Below, piece by piece: positions 1 through 5,557 of a DNA stretch of 5,557 bases. Within the stretch, counting starts at the first letter, position 1. Each line of letters begins with the position of its first letter. The DNA is from Myxococcales bacterium (GTDB lineage Bacteria; Myxococcota; Polyangia; Polyangiales; Polyangiaceae), in assembly GCA_003151595.1 (NCBI GenBank), contig PLXW01000129.1, positions 1 to 5,557 of the forward strand, read 5' to 3'. Both the position numbers and the translations under genes were made by a program. The notes beneath the pieces are model-generated. The model was given only the letters and a program-made list of their open reading frames with translations, ran no database searches and was not told where the DNA came from.

Positions 1-2170
1 GGCTGGCGCCGACCAGGACGATACCGCCGGTCTCTTTGGCGATGTCCGAACCGCTGCCCAGGGCGATGCCCAGGTCGGCCTGCGCCAGGGCCGGCTCGTC
101 GTTGATGCCGTCGCCGACCATCGCCACGATTTTTCCGGCGCTTTGGAGCTCCTTCACGTGGCGCGCTTTGTCTTCGGGGAGCAGGTCGCCGATCGCGCGA
201 TCGACCCCCACCGCCCGCCCGACCGCTTCGACCGGGCCGCTCTGATCGCCCGACAAGAGAATCACCTCGCGCCGCCCGTTGGCCTTGAGCGCGCGGACCA
301 CGGCGACGCTCTCGTCGCGCGGCGCGTCGCTGTAGGCCACGACCGCTTCGAGCGTTCCGTCGATCGCGATGTAGATCGACGAGACCCCTTCGCGCCGGTG
401 GCGCTCGACCACTTCGCGCGCGTGCGCGAACCACACGCCGCGCGCCGTCATGAGGCGCCGGCCGCCGACGAGCACGTCGCGCGTGCCGACCATCGCGCGG
501 AGGCCGATGCCGATCTCGTACTCTTCGCTGCCGAGCTCCGCGCCGCGAACCTCGATGCGCTCGCGCGCGGCGTACGCGCGAATGGCGTCGGCCACGGGGT
601 GCTTCTGACGCTCTTCGGCCGCGGCTGCGAGCGCGATCGCCTCGCGCGGCGCGAGCTTCCCGAACGGCGCGACCTCGCGCACCTCGGGCTCGCCGCGCGT
701 GAGCGTCCCGGTCTTGTCGAACACGATCACGTCGGCCTTCGCCAGACGCTCCAGGTACTGCCCGCCTTTGACGAGCACCCCCTCGCGCGCCGCGATCGTC
801 ATCGCCGTGAGCGCGCTCGTCGGCACGGCGATGCGAATGCCGGTGCCGAAGTCGGTGATGAGCACGCTGGTCATGCGATCGATCTGCGACGCCAGCATCG
901 CCGCCGCGCCGGCCACGCCGAACGTCGGGAGCACCAGGCGATCGGCCACGCGCTCCGCCTCGCGCTGGAGCGTCATCGGCTTTGCGCCGGCCCCCTCCAG
1001 GATTTGCACGATCTTCGCCGCCGTCGTGTCGCCGCCAACGCGATCGACCTCGACCACGATCTGTCCTTCGACGACCACCGTCGCCGCCAGCACGCGCTCC
1101 CCCTCGCGCTTCTCTTGCGGAATCGACTCGCCGGTGAGCGCCTTCTCGTCGATCGACGCCACGCCGCGCACGATGATCCCGTCGGCCGGCACGCGCCCGC
1201 CCGCTTCGATGACGACGCGATCGCCCACGGCGAGTCGCTTCACCGGCACTTGCTCCACGTCGCCGTTCTTGCCGATGCGCCACGCCTCGCTGGCCTCGAG
1301 CTTCATGAGCTTCGAGATCGCGTCGCGCGCGCTGTCGTGCGTCTTGGCGAGGACGAGATCGCCGACGCCGAGGAGCCAGGTGATGAACGCGGCGGTCGCG
1401 GGCTGGCCGGTGGCGACAGAGATGCCGATGGCCGCGACGTCCAGCACGTCGACGCTGAGGCGCCTCTCGCGCATCGCGCTCCACGCGCGACGCACCGGCG
1501 GAATCGCGGTCACGGCCACCATCGCCGCCGCGGCAGGCAAGGGGACCAGGCCCGTCGTCGTGGCCGCGAGCACGGCGGTGTTCAGCGCGGTCGCTGCCCA
1601 CCCGTGCTTCGCGCTGGGGAGCGGCGCGCCGGCGGGCCAGCGTTGCGGATCGCTCTTCGCGATCGCCGCCAGAAGCGACTCGTCGTTCGTGATCGCTGCG
1701 TCATAGAAGACGAGGATCGACGCGGCGGCCGGCGCCGGACTGGCGCGCAACACGCCCGGGCGATCGGCGAGCCACGCCGCAAGTCGACAGAGCTCGTCGA
1801 TCGTGGCCCCTTCGAGCCGGAAGCGTGCGCGCCCCGCGATCCCGTGCGCCAGCACGACGCGAAACCCGCGCGGCTCCGGCGGGCGCGCGATCGTGAACAG
1901 CCGATCGCGCAGGCTGCACACGAACGCGCCGGCGCGCGACTCCCGGTAGCGCACGTCGATGGCACCGGTGTTGCGGTCGTAGTCGACCTCTTCGACGTCC
2001 GTCTGCGCGTCGAGCCACGCCAGGACCGCGTCGGTCGCCGGTTGCCCGGCGTCGGCGGTATGAATCCGAACGCGTCCGGCGCCGAGCCGGTGAAGATCGA
2101 TCGGTCCCCGCGCGCCGCTCGTGGCATCTGGGAGCGCGACTGGGAACGGCTCCAGGCTGTGCGCGCTCAC
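1..2170 (-). CDS. P1B-like heavy-metal-type P-type ATPase, C-terminus cut by window edge
   Basis: This is an ATP-driven cation pump of the inner membrane; 723 residues are visible and the last helices lie beyond base 1. Two HMA-like domains without a CxxC pair come first (about residues 30-77 and 103-158, the second opening with HGIAGR). Hydrophobic helix pairs follow at about 191-224 and 240-275. The actuator motif TGES is at 346-349, the next helix pair at about 411-457, the phosphorylation motif DKTGTLT at 485-491, the P1B-specific HP at 524-525, a GIG nucleotide-domain motif near 554, and GDGIND at 686-691. All catalytic residues are intact. The place of the CPC motif, 9 residues before Pro450, reads FGT, so the metal cannot be inferred. 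The GTG start at 2170 overlaps the preceding stop (GTGA), and a GGAGG at 2183-2187 lies 12 nt upstream. The family call is firm; the substrate is unknown. Confidence 0.95.
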   Translation of the reverse strand, partial: MSAHSLEPFPVALPDATSGARGPIDLHRLGAGRVRIHTADAGQPATDAVLAWLDAQTDVEEVDYDRNTGAIDVRYRESRAGAFVCSLRDRLFTIARPPEPRGFRVVLAHGIAGRARFRLEGATIDELCRLAAWLADRPGVLRASPAPAAASILVFYDAAITNDESLLAAIAKSDPQRWPAGAPLPSAKHGWAATALNTAVLAATTTGLVPLPAAAAMVAVTAIPPVRRAWSAMRERRLSVDVLDVAAIGISVATGQPATAAFITWLLGVGDLVLAKTHDSARDAISKLMKLEASEAWRIGKNGDVEQVPVKRLAVGDRVVIEAGGRVPADGIIVRGVASIDEKALTGESIPQEKREGERVLAATVVVEGQIVVEVDRVGGDTTAAKIVQILEGAGAKPMTLQREAERVADRLVLPTFGVAGAAAMLASQIDRMTSVLITDFGTGIRIAVPTSALTAMTIAAREGVLVKGGQYLERLAKADVIVFDKTGTLTRGEPEVREVAPFGKLAPREAIALAAAAEERQKHPVADAIRAYAARERIEVRGAELGSEEYEIGIGLRAMVGTRDVLVGGRRLMTARGVWFAHAREVVERHRREGVSSIYIAIDGTLEAVVAYSDAPRDESVAVVRALKANGRREVILLSGDQSGPVEAVGRAVGVDRAIGDLLPEDKARHVKELQSAGKIVAMVGDGINDEPALAQADLGIALGSGSDIAKETGGIVLVGAS

Positions 2171-2748
2171 GGGACGGGGACGCCTCCGTCGCCTGTCGGT
2201 TTCTCGCCGGTCGCCGCTTGGATCTCGTGCGAGTGGAGCGCCGTGAAGATCGAGTAGGACCACCACAGCAGGTTGTCCCACCGCGGCATGCGCATCTTCT
2301 CGCGCGAGAACGAGTACGCCGCGAGCCCCGCCAGCGCCGCCGGCACGACGACACGCAGGTCGGCACGCCCGCCGGTGAGCTCGTTGGCCACGGCGTTGAG
2401 GCCGCGCGCGCCGTCGATGATCGCCGTCGACGTTCGGTCGGGCGCCTTCCGCGCGCGCGGATCGAACGGGCTGAGGAGCCCGGCGACCTCGGCGATGCGC
2501 GCGACGACGGCGTCAGGCTCGGCGAGGCCCGGCTCGTACTCGACGAGGAAGCTCCCGGTGTCGGCCTTGTGGACGACGCGCGTGATCCCCGGCATGCCGT
2601 CGAGCGCGCTCTTCACGCGATCGATCCGCAGGACGTCGTCGCGCAGCGATTCGGCCCGCACGCGCAAGCGTCCCGGGTGGTGATGGACCAGCTCGAGCGC
2701 TTCGGTGGGCTCCGCGTCGTTCGCCGGAGGAACGACCGATTCGCTCAC
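2167..2748 (-). CDS. HMA_2-like domain membrane protein, partner of the P-type ATPase
   Basis: A 193-residue protein. Residues about 19-73 look like a ferredoxin-fold HMA_2-like domain: HHHPGRLRVR at 22-31, a central 'alD.mPGI..V' helix and strand, then DTGSFLVEYE. There is no cysteine anywhere, so classical CxxC metal binding is excluded; His22-24 are the obvious alternative ligands. Two short hydrophobic segments follow (about 132-147 and 157-172, the latter Trp-rich), suggesting a membrane-attached C-terminus with a hydrophilic Pro/Gly tail. The start is GTG at 2748, overlapping the stop of the upstream small gene as GTGA, with GGAG at 2757-2760 spaced 8 nt. It ends in another GTGA overlap with the ATPase. 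Known HMA_2 proteins are often found beside P-type ATPases of this kind. A role as metal-sensing or docking subunit is inference; the exact function is not known to me. Confidence 0.85.
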   Translation of the reverse strand: MSESVVPPANDAEPTEALELVHHHPGRLRVRAESLRDDVLRIDRVKSALDGMPGITRVVHKADTGSFLVEYEPGLAEPDAVVARIAEVAGLLSPFDPRARKAPDRTSTAIIDGARGLNAVANELTGGRADLRVVVPAALAGLAAYSFSREKMRMPRWDNLLWWSYSIFTALHSHEIQAATGEKPTGDGGVPVP

Positions 2749-3026
2749 GCCGCGCGCTCCGCACGCGGGCGCGGAACCTCGGCCACGCGCGGGCCGGACG
2801 CGTCGCTGCGCGTCGACCGAGCGCGCTTGGACTCGTAACGCGCCTTCCCCTCGGCGATGAGGTCTTCCATGTGCTCGCGCTCGATGGCGATGAGGCGCTT
2901 GGTGCGGTCATAGGCGCCGTACACGCCTGCGATCATCCCGACGGCGAGATCGTGCGACGAATCGACCGCGCTCCGAACGACCCAACCGGCCGCGAACCCC
3001 GCTACGAACAAGCCAACGAGCTTCAT
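2745..3026 (-). CDS. small membrane-anchored hypothetical protein, first gene of the ATPase operon
   Basis: A 93-residue protein I do not recognise by name. It opens with a hydrophobic Gly-rich helix (about residues 3-20, GLFVAGFAAGWVV). An amphipathic stretch with YGAYDRTKRL follows, then a charged helix, IEREHMEDLIAEGKARYE, at about 48-65, and a basic, probably disordered Arg/Pro/Ala tail. This fits a single-pass protein with a cytoplasmic helical arm. The frame is open farther upstream to an ATG at 3116, but I chose ATG 3026. It has a clear AGAGGG ribosome binding site 5 nt away, and the hydrophobic helix then sits at the N-terminus as expected. Its stop overlaps the GTG start of the HMA_2-like gene (GTGA), so it is probably co-translated with that gene and the ATPase. 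A role as a small regulatory or assembly subunit of the pump is inference from position only. Confidence 0.75.
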   Translation of the reverse strand: MKLVGLFVAGFAAGWVVRSAVDSSHDLAVGMIAGVYGAYDRTKRLIAIEREHMEDLIAEGKARYESKRARSTRSDASGPRVAEVPRPRAERAA

Positions 3027-3186
3027 TGAATCCCTCTTCGAAACGGCCGGGGAATCCCTGCGCGAATCTTCTCCAATATCACTCGAATCCGCGCGAACGC
3101 CATCCCCGCGGAACAAAGTTCACAATGGCGTCGCAGGGCGTTTGACGTAGCCGCCGCCGGTTTGTTCTCGCAGAATCGTGGGATCC
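3027..3186. promoter_or_regulatory. divergent intergenic region with promoters for the ATPase operon and the EcsC-TerB gene
   Basis: This 160-bp stretch separates two divergent transcription units and must hold both promoters unless the operon starts elsewhere. It is visibly less GC-rich than its neighbours. On the minus strand GATATT (3080-3075) is a possible -10 box about 50 nt before the ATG, without a convincing -35. On the plus strand TTGACG (3142-3147) resembles a -35, but no good -10 lies 16-18 nt after it; CAGAAT at 3171-3176 is too far. A 7-bp inverted pair, GAACAAA (3111-3117) and TTTGTTC (3161-3167), and two copies of GAATCCC (3028-3034, 3052-3058) are possible regulator sites. Assignment of exact boxes is weak. 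Confidence 0.45.
3032..3037 (-). promoter_or_regulatory. ribosome binding site fixing the start of the 93-aa gene
   Basis: On the minus strand the sequence reads AGAGGG, then 5 nt, then ATG at 3026. This is the strongest Shine-Dalgarno match in the operon. It argues for the short form of the protein rather than the extended frame beginning at 3116. Confidence 0.65.
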
Positions 3187-4341
3187 ATGGCCGAGCTGAG
3201 CAGTGACGGGGTGGTGGAGCAGGAGGTGCGGATCGAATCGCTCGGCGAGGAGATCGGCATCGTCAGCAGCGAGGCCAAGCCGCGCGGCTGGTTCACGCGC
3301 CTCGCGCGCCGCTATCTCGCGAAGCGCGTCGCCAGCGAGAAGTGCGACCTGGAACAAGACGACGCGCGGGCGACGGCGCGCGCGCATCGCGCGATCACGA
3401 TCGCGTGCGTGAAGAGCGCGGTCTCGGGCGCGCTCGCGGGATCCGTTTCGACCGGCGCGACGCTCGTGACCGCGCAGACCGAAGGGCTCCTCGCGTTCGC
3501 CGCCGTCCCCGTGGCCGCAGCGGCCATCGGCGGCGAGATGCTCTATCGCTCGGTGCTTCATCTCGACCTCACGTGCGACCTCGCGGCCATCTTCGGCATC
3601 CAGTACGACGCCGCGCACGAAGAGGACCTGTGGCGTCTCTACGCGCTCGCCTTCGGCACGTCGGATCACGAGGACGGCGCCGAAGAAAACGGCGATCCGG
3701 GCAAAGAGCTGGTGCGCGAGGTCACGCACGTCGAGAGCGAAGACGTGGGGGAGAAGATCGGTCACATGGTGCTCGGCGAGAGCATCATGAGGAACGTGGT
3801 GCCGTTCATCGGCATCGTGTCGTCGGCGGTCACGAACGTCGTCCTCACGCGCCGCATGGGGCACACCGTTCGCCGGTATTTCCGGTACCAGCGCGCGTTC
3901 AAAGACACGTTCGACCACGCCGTCGATCTGCTCCACGGCGAGCCGCTCGACCTCCTCGTCGAAGGCATGTGGTTCATCTTCACCGCGGACGGGAAGTTGA
4001 TCCCCGAAGAGGCGGCGTGCCTGGCGAAGCTCATTCACAAGATGACGCCCGACGCGCGCCACGCTGTCACCCATCGCTTCGTGGAGGACGAACTCGATTG
4101 GACCGAGCGCCTCGCCAAGGGCGTTCCGGAGGCGTCACGCGACGTCTTCCTTCACGCGCTCGAAGTGGCCGCGGCCGTCGACAAAGAGGTGGGCGTGCCG
4201 GAGCGGAAGATCCTTCGCCGCGCGGCGCGCGCGCTCGGACGCGAGTTCGATTTGAAGCGCGTCGAGAAGATGATGCTCGAGTTCGAAGAGCGTGGCGTGC
4301 TGTCGGCGTCGCTCAGCGCGAAGGGCCTGCGGAAGGCGTAG
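3187..4341 (+). CDS. EcsC-like and TerB-like two-domain membrane-associated protein
   Basis: A 384-residue protein with a charged N-terminus (1-65). A long Ala/Gly-rich hydrophobic region follows (about 72-140), rich in small residues like an EcsC-family membrane-associated segment. At about 185-232, GESIMRNVVPFIGIVSSAVTN and the following RRMGHTVRRYF match the EcsC-type 'iPfiG...GavvN' ending. Residues about 252-365 look TerB-like: a helical domain with two acidic turns, TADGKLIPEE (Asp268, Glu274/275) and VDKEVGVPERK (Asp332, Glu339), of the sort that bind metal in TerB. An in-frame stop at 3148-3150 limits the start to GTG 3178 or ATG 3187; neither has a strong ribosome site (GGGA lies only 3 nt before the ATG), so a form 3 residues longer is possible. 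It is divergent from the pump operon. A function in membrane or metal stress is inference. Confidence 0.8.
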   Translation: MAELSSDGVVEQEVRIESLGEEIGIVSSEAKPRGWFTRLARRYLAKRVASEKCDLEQDDARATARAHRAITIACVKSAVSGALAGSVSTGATLVTAQTEGLLAFAAVPVAAAAIGGEMLYRSVLHLDLTCDLAAIFGIQYDAAHEEDLWRLYALAFGTSDHEDGAEENGDPGKELVREVTHVESEDVGEKIGHMVLGESIMRNVVPFIGIVSSAVTNVVLTRRMGHTVRRYFRYQRAFKDTFDHAVDLLHGEPLDLLVEGMWFIFTADGKLIPEEAACLAKLIHKMTPDARHAVTHRFVEDELDWTERLAKGVPEASRDVFLHALEVAAAVDKEVGVPERKILRRAARALGREFDLKRVEKMMLEFEERGVLSASLSAKGLRKA

Positions 4342-4343
4342 CG

Positions 4344-4359
4344 CGCTTCGTCAGAAGCG
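4344..4359. terminator. small hairpin between convergent stop codons, possible bidirectional terminator
   Basis: CGCTTC (4344-4349), loop GTCA (4350-4353), GAAGCG (4354-4359) form a perfect 6-bp stem. It starts 3 bp after the TAG of the EcsC-TerB gene, and its loop contains the TGA of the convergent TPR-like gene (complement of 4351-4353). No T-run follows on either strand, so it is not a canonical intrinsic terminator. The position is right, but the stem is short. Confidence 0.35.
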
Positions 4360-5373
4360 GACGGCGAACGCACCGCCCGCGCCGCGCGCCGACACCGAGG
4401 GGACGAATCGAACGCGCGCGCTGCGCGAGCTGGCGGCGTCGCTGTGATCGGTGAGCCAGAGCAGGGCGCCGGCGCCGACGAGCGCGAGCCCCGCGCCGAA
4501 GGTCACGGTCGACCACGTGGCCGACGTGTGCGCGTCGTGCTCGAGCGCGAGTCCCTGGGCGTCGCACAGCGAACCGGCGCAGTGCGCGTCGCCGTCGCTC
4601 TTCTGCGAGAACGTGCGAACGCCGAAGTATGTGCCGACTCCGAGGAGCACGAGGCCCGCGCCGCCGGCGACGAACGCGATCGTGCGCTGCGTGTGCGAAT
4701 CGGGCGCCGGCGTTTCCGGCGATGGCGGCGCGCTCGCCGGGATGGCACGCTCCGTCGAAGCTGGCGCCGTTCGCGCCTCCGCTTCGAGGACCGGCACTTC
4801 GACGCGCAGCATCGCGGCAGAATCCGGCACGGTGACCACGCGCGTCGTCGCGCGCTTTTGCGCGGCCGGCGCGCGAAACGTGAGCACGTGCTCGCCGGGA
4901 TCGAGCGGCAGCGGCGTCGACCACGCCGCGCGTCCGATCGTCTCGCCGTCGACCGCGATCTCCTCGACGTCGCTCGACGCACCGAACGAAAGCGCCACGC
5001 GCGCGAGCTTCTTCTCGAGCTCGACGACCTGCGCGCGCGCCATCTGCTCGCGCGCTCGCTGCCCGGCTTGCGCGGCGCGACCGGCGAGGAGCGCGAATTC
5101 GGCCCACGCGCTCGCGCGCCTCCCTTCGCGCGTGTGGCAGAGCGCGAGGTCTTGCAGCGTGCCGTTCGCCGGATCGAGCCGGTAGCTCTCGCCGAACTTC
5201 GTGCACGCTTCGTGGACCTTGCCGGCGTCGAAGAGCGTCACGCCGTCGCGGAAGAGAGCCTCGGCGACGCTGCCGCTCGCCCCTTCGGTGTCGGCGCGCG
5301 CGGGCGTCGGGCGGAGCGCGGCGAGGAGGAAGAGGAGCGCGGTCAGCGGCCGGAGGCGGCTAGCGGCGGTCAC
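4351..5373 (-). CDS. secreted TPR-like/PEGA-like protein with C-terminal membrane and Cys-loop region
   Basis: A 340-residue protein with a signal peptide (basic RLRPL, hydrophobic TALLFLLAAL, then a likely cut after ARA at residue 27). Residues 35-125 are TPR-like helices: an 'AEALFRDGVTLFDAGKVHEA' start, KFGESYRLDPANGTLQDLALCH, then a helix with coiled-coil character to about 124. A beta-rich segment of about 125-195 (IAVDGETIG, PLPLDPGEHVLTF) resembles a PEGA-type domain. A Pro/Ala linker (about 200-228), a hydrophobic helix (about 231-251), a loop with Cys265 and Cys270, and a second hydrophobic stretch (about 287-307) follow. This architecture is common in myxobacteria, often near Ser/Thr kinases; its molecular role is not known. 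The start is GTG 5373, with GAGG (5381-5384) 7 nt upstream. Its end is 9 bp from the convergent EcsC-TerB gene. Confidence 0.85.
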   Translation of the reverse strand: MTAASRLRPLTALLFLLAALRPTPARADTEGASGSVAEALFRDGVTLFDAGKVHEACTKFGESYRLDPANGTLQDLALCHTREGRRASAWAEFALLAGRAAQAGQRAREQMARAQVVELEKKLARVALSFGASSDVEEIAVDGETIGRAAWSTPLPLDPGEHVLTFRAPAAQKRATTRVVTVPDSAAMLRVEVPVLEAEARTAPASTERAIPASAPPSPETPAPDSHTQRTIAFVAGGAGLVLLGVGTYFGVRTFSQKSDGDAHCAGSLCDAQGLALEHDAHTSATWSTVTFGAGLALVGAGALLWLTDHSDAASSRSARVRFVPSVSARGAGGAFAVRF

Positions 5374-5557
5374 GCGTGAGCCTCGGCGGCGCGGGTTGGG
5401 GAGCGGGGCGGAAGGGGCGTGCGGCGGGACGGCGCGGAGGGGCGGTCGGGGTCGGGGTCGCGGTCGGGGTCGCGGTCGCGGTCGCGGTCGCGGTCGCGGT
5501 CGCGGTCGCGGTCGCGGTCGCGGTCGCGGTCGCGGTCGCGGTCAGGGTCGCAGTCGC
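5370..5557 (-). CDS. possible 3' end of an upstream gene with an Asp-Arg repeat tail (partial)
   Basis: One minus-strand frame is open from the right edge through the hexamer block to a TGA at 5372-5370. It would give 61 visible residues: DCDPD, then twelve Arg-Asp pairs, then PDRDPDPD, then a basic Pro/Arg/Ser tail ending AAEAHA. Its TGA overlaps the GTG of the TPR-like gene by 4 nt, the same GTGA junction as at the two other gene boundaries here. This is the best reason to prefer the frame. A second minus frame, giving an Ala-Thr/Pro-Thr tail with stop TAG at 5362-5360, is also open. The block could equally be non-coding. In myxobacteria such repeat tails are known at ends of modular proteins, but no domain is visible here. 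Confidence 0.3.
   Translation of the reverse strand, partial: DCDPDRDRDRDRDRDRDRDRDRDRDRDRDPDRDPDPDRPSAPSRRTPLPPRSPTRAAEAHA
5381..5384 (-). promoter_or_regulatory. ribosome binding site of the TPR-like gene
   Basis: The minus strand reads GAGG, then 7 nt, then GTG at 5373. It supports the GTG start, which also puts the signal peptide at the right distance. If the repeat-coded frame upstream is a real gene, this site lies inside its last codons. Confidence 0.5.
5444..5557. repeat. hexanucleotide tandem repeat, consensus GGTCGC, 19 units, open at the right edge
   Basis: Nineteen consecutive 6-bp units run in strict phase to the last base of the window, so the true length is unknown. Units 5-16 (5468-5539) are twelve perfect GGTCGC copies. 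Units 1, 2 and 4 are GGTCGG, unit 3 is GGTCGC, unit 17 is GGTCAG, unit 18 is GGTCGC and unit 19 is AGTCGC. Variants cluster at both edges with a uniform core, as expected for slippage-driven expansion. A change in copy number would keep any reading frame because the unit is a multiple of three. The block starts 71 bp upstream of the TPR-like gene's start codon. Confidence 0.95.

Noticed and set aside
143..2257. 704-codon open frame on the plus strand
   Set aside because: It is antisense to the ATPase, which has every family motif in order. The frame's product is a low-complexity Arg/Ala/His/Asp-rich sequence with no domain, as expected opposite GC-rich codons.
3027..3116. 30-residue N-terminal extension of the 93-aa protein from an ATG at 3116
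   Set aside because: The internal ATG at 3026 has a strong AGAGGG ribosome site and places the hydrophobic helix at the N-terminus. The extension is charged and featureless and would fill the promoter region.
3142..3176. Sigma-70 promoter TTGACG ... CAGAAT for the EcsC-TerB gene
   Set aside because: The gap between the two boxes is 23 nt, too long for a normal spacer, so I did not list it as a promoter by itself.
3079..4074. 331-codon open frame on the minus strand
   Set aside because: It is antisense to the EcsC-TerB gene and runs across the divergent promoter. The product is Arg/His/Asp-rich without recognisable motifs.
4444..5379. 311-codon open frame on the plus strand
   Set aside because: It is opposite the TPR-like gene, which has a clean signal peptide, ribosome site and domain order. 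The plus-strand product is Arg/Glu low-complexity.
5444..5557. CRISPR array or origin iterons
   Set aside because: The units are 6 bp with no spacers and no AT-rich or DnaA-box-like sequence nearby; it is a simple tandem repeat.

Overview
This is a GC-rich window in which almost every base is coding, and the long open frames antisense to the real genes are a by-product of that composition. It looks like a Deltaproteobacteria/Myxococcota chromosome, most likely of the Polyangia type. That is an inference from the base composition, the GTG starts and the style of the genes, especially a secreted TPR-like protein with a C-terminal membrane/Cys-loop region. It is not proven by any marker gene. 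I see no RNA gene, insertion sequence or CRISPR array.

Left half (1-3026, minus strand): a tight three-gene operon, read right to left. A 93-aa membrane-anchored small protein comes first, then a 193-aa Cys-less HMA_2-like membrane protein, then a P1B-like P-type ATPase whose C-terminus runs off the left edge. Both junctions are 4-nt GTGA start/stop overlaps, so the three are probably made together. The ATPase keeps all catalytic motifs (TGES, DKTGT, HP, GDGIND). It carries two degenerate Cys-less HMA-like domains, and the usual Cys-Pro-Cys metal-site motif of the membrane helix reads Phe-Gly-Thr. The transported ion therefore cannot be predicted.

Middle (3027-4341): a 160-bp divergent promoter region separates the operon from a plus-strand gene for a predicted membrane-associated EcsC-like/TerB-like fusion protein of 384 aa. 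The divergent layout suggests a shared role in metal or envelope stress, but this is inference.

Right part (4351-5557, minus strand): a secreted TPR-like/PEGA-like membrane protein of 340 aa is convergent with the EcsC-TerB gene, only 9 bp apart, and a small perfect hairpin spans the junction. Upstream of it lies a 114-bp block of 19 in-phase hexamers (consensus GGTCGC). One minus-strand frame through the block stays open and ends in a GTGA overlap with the TPR-like gene's start. The block may therefore encode the Asp-Arg-rich tail of another gene lying mostly outside the window.
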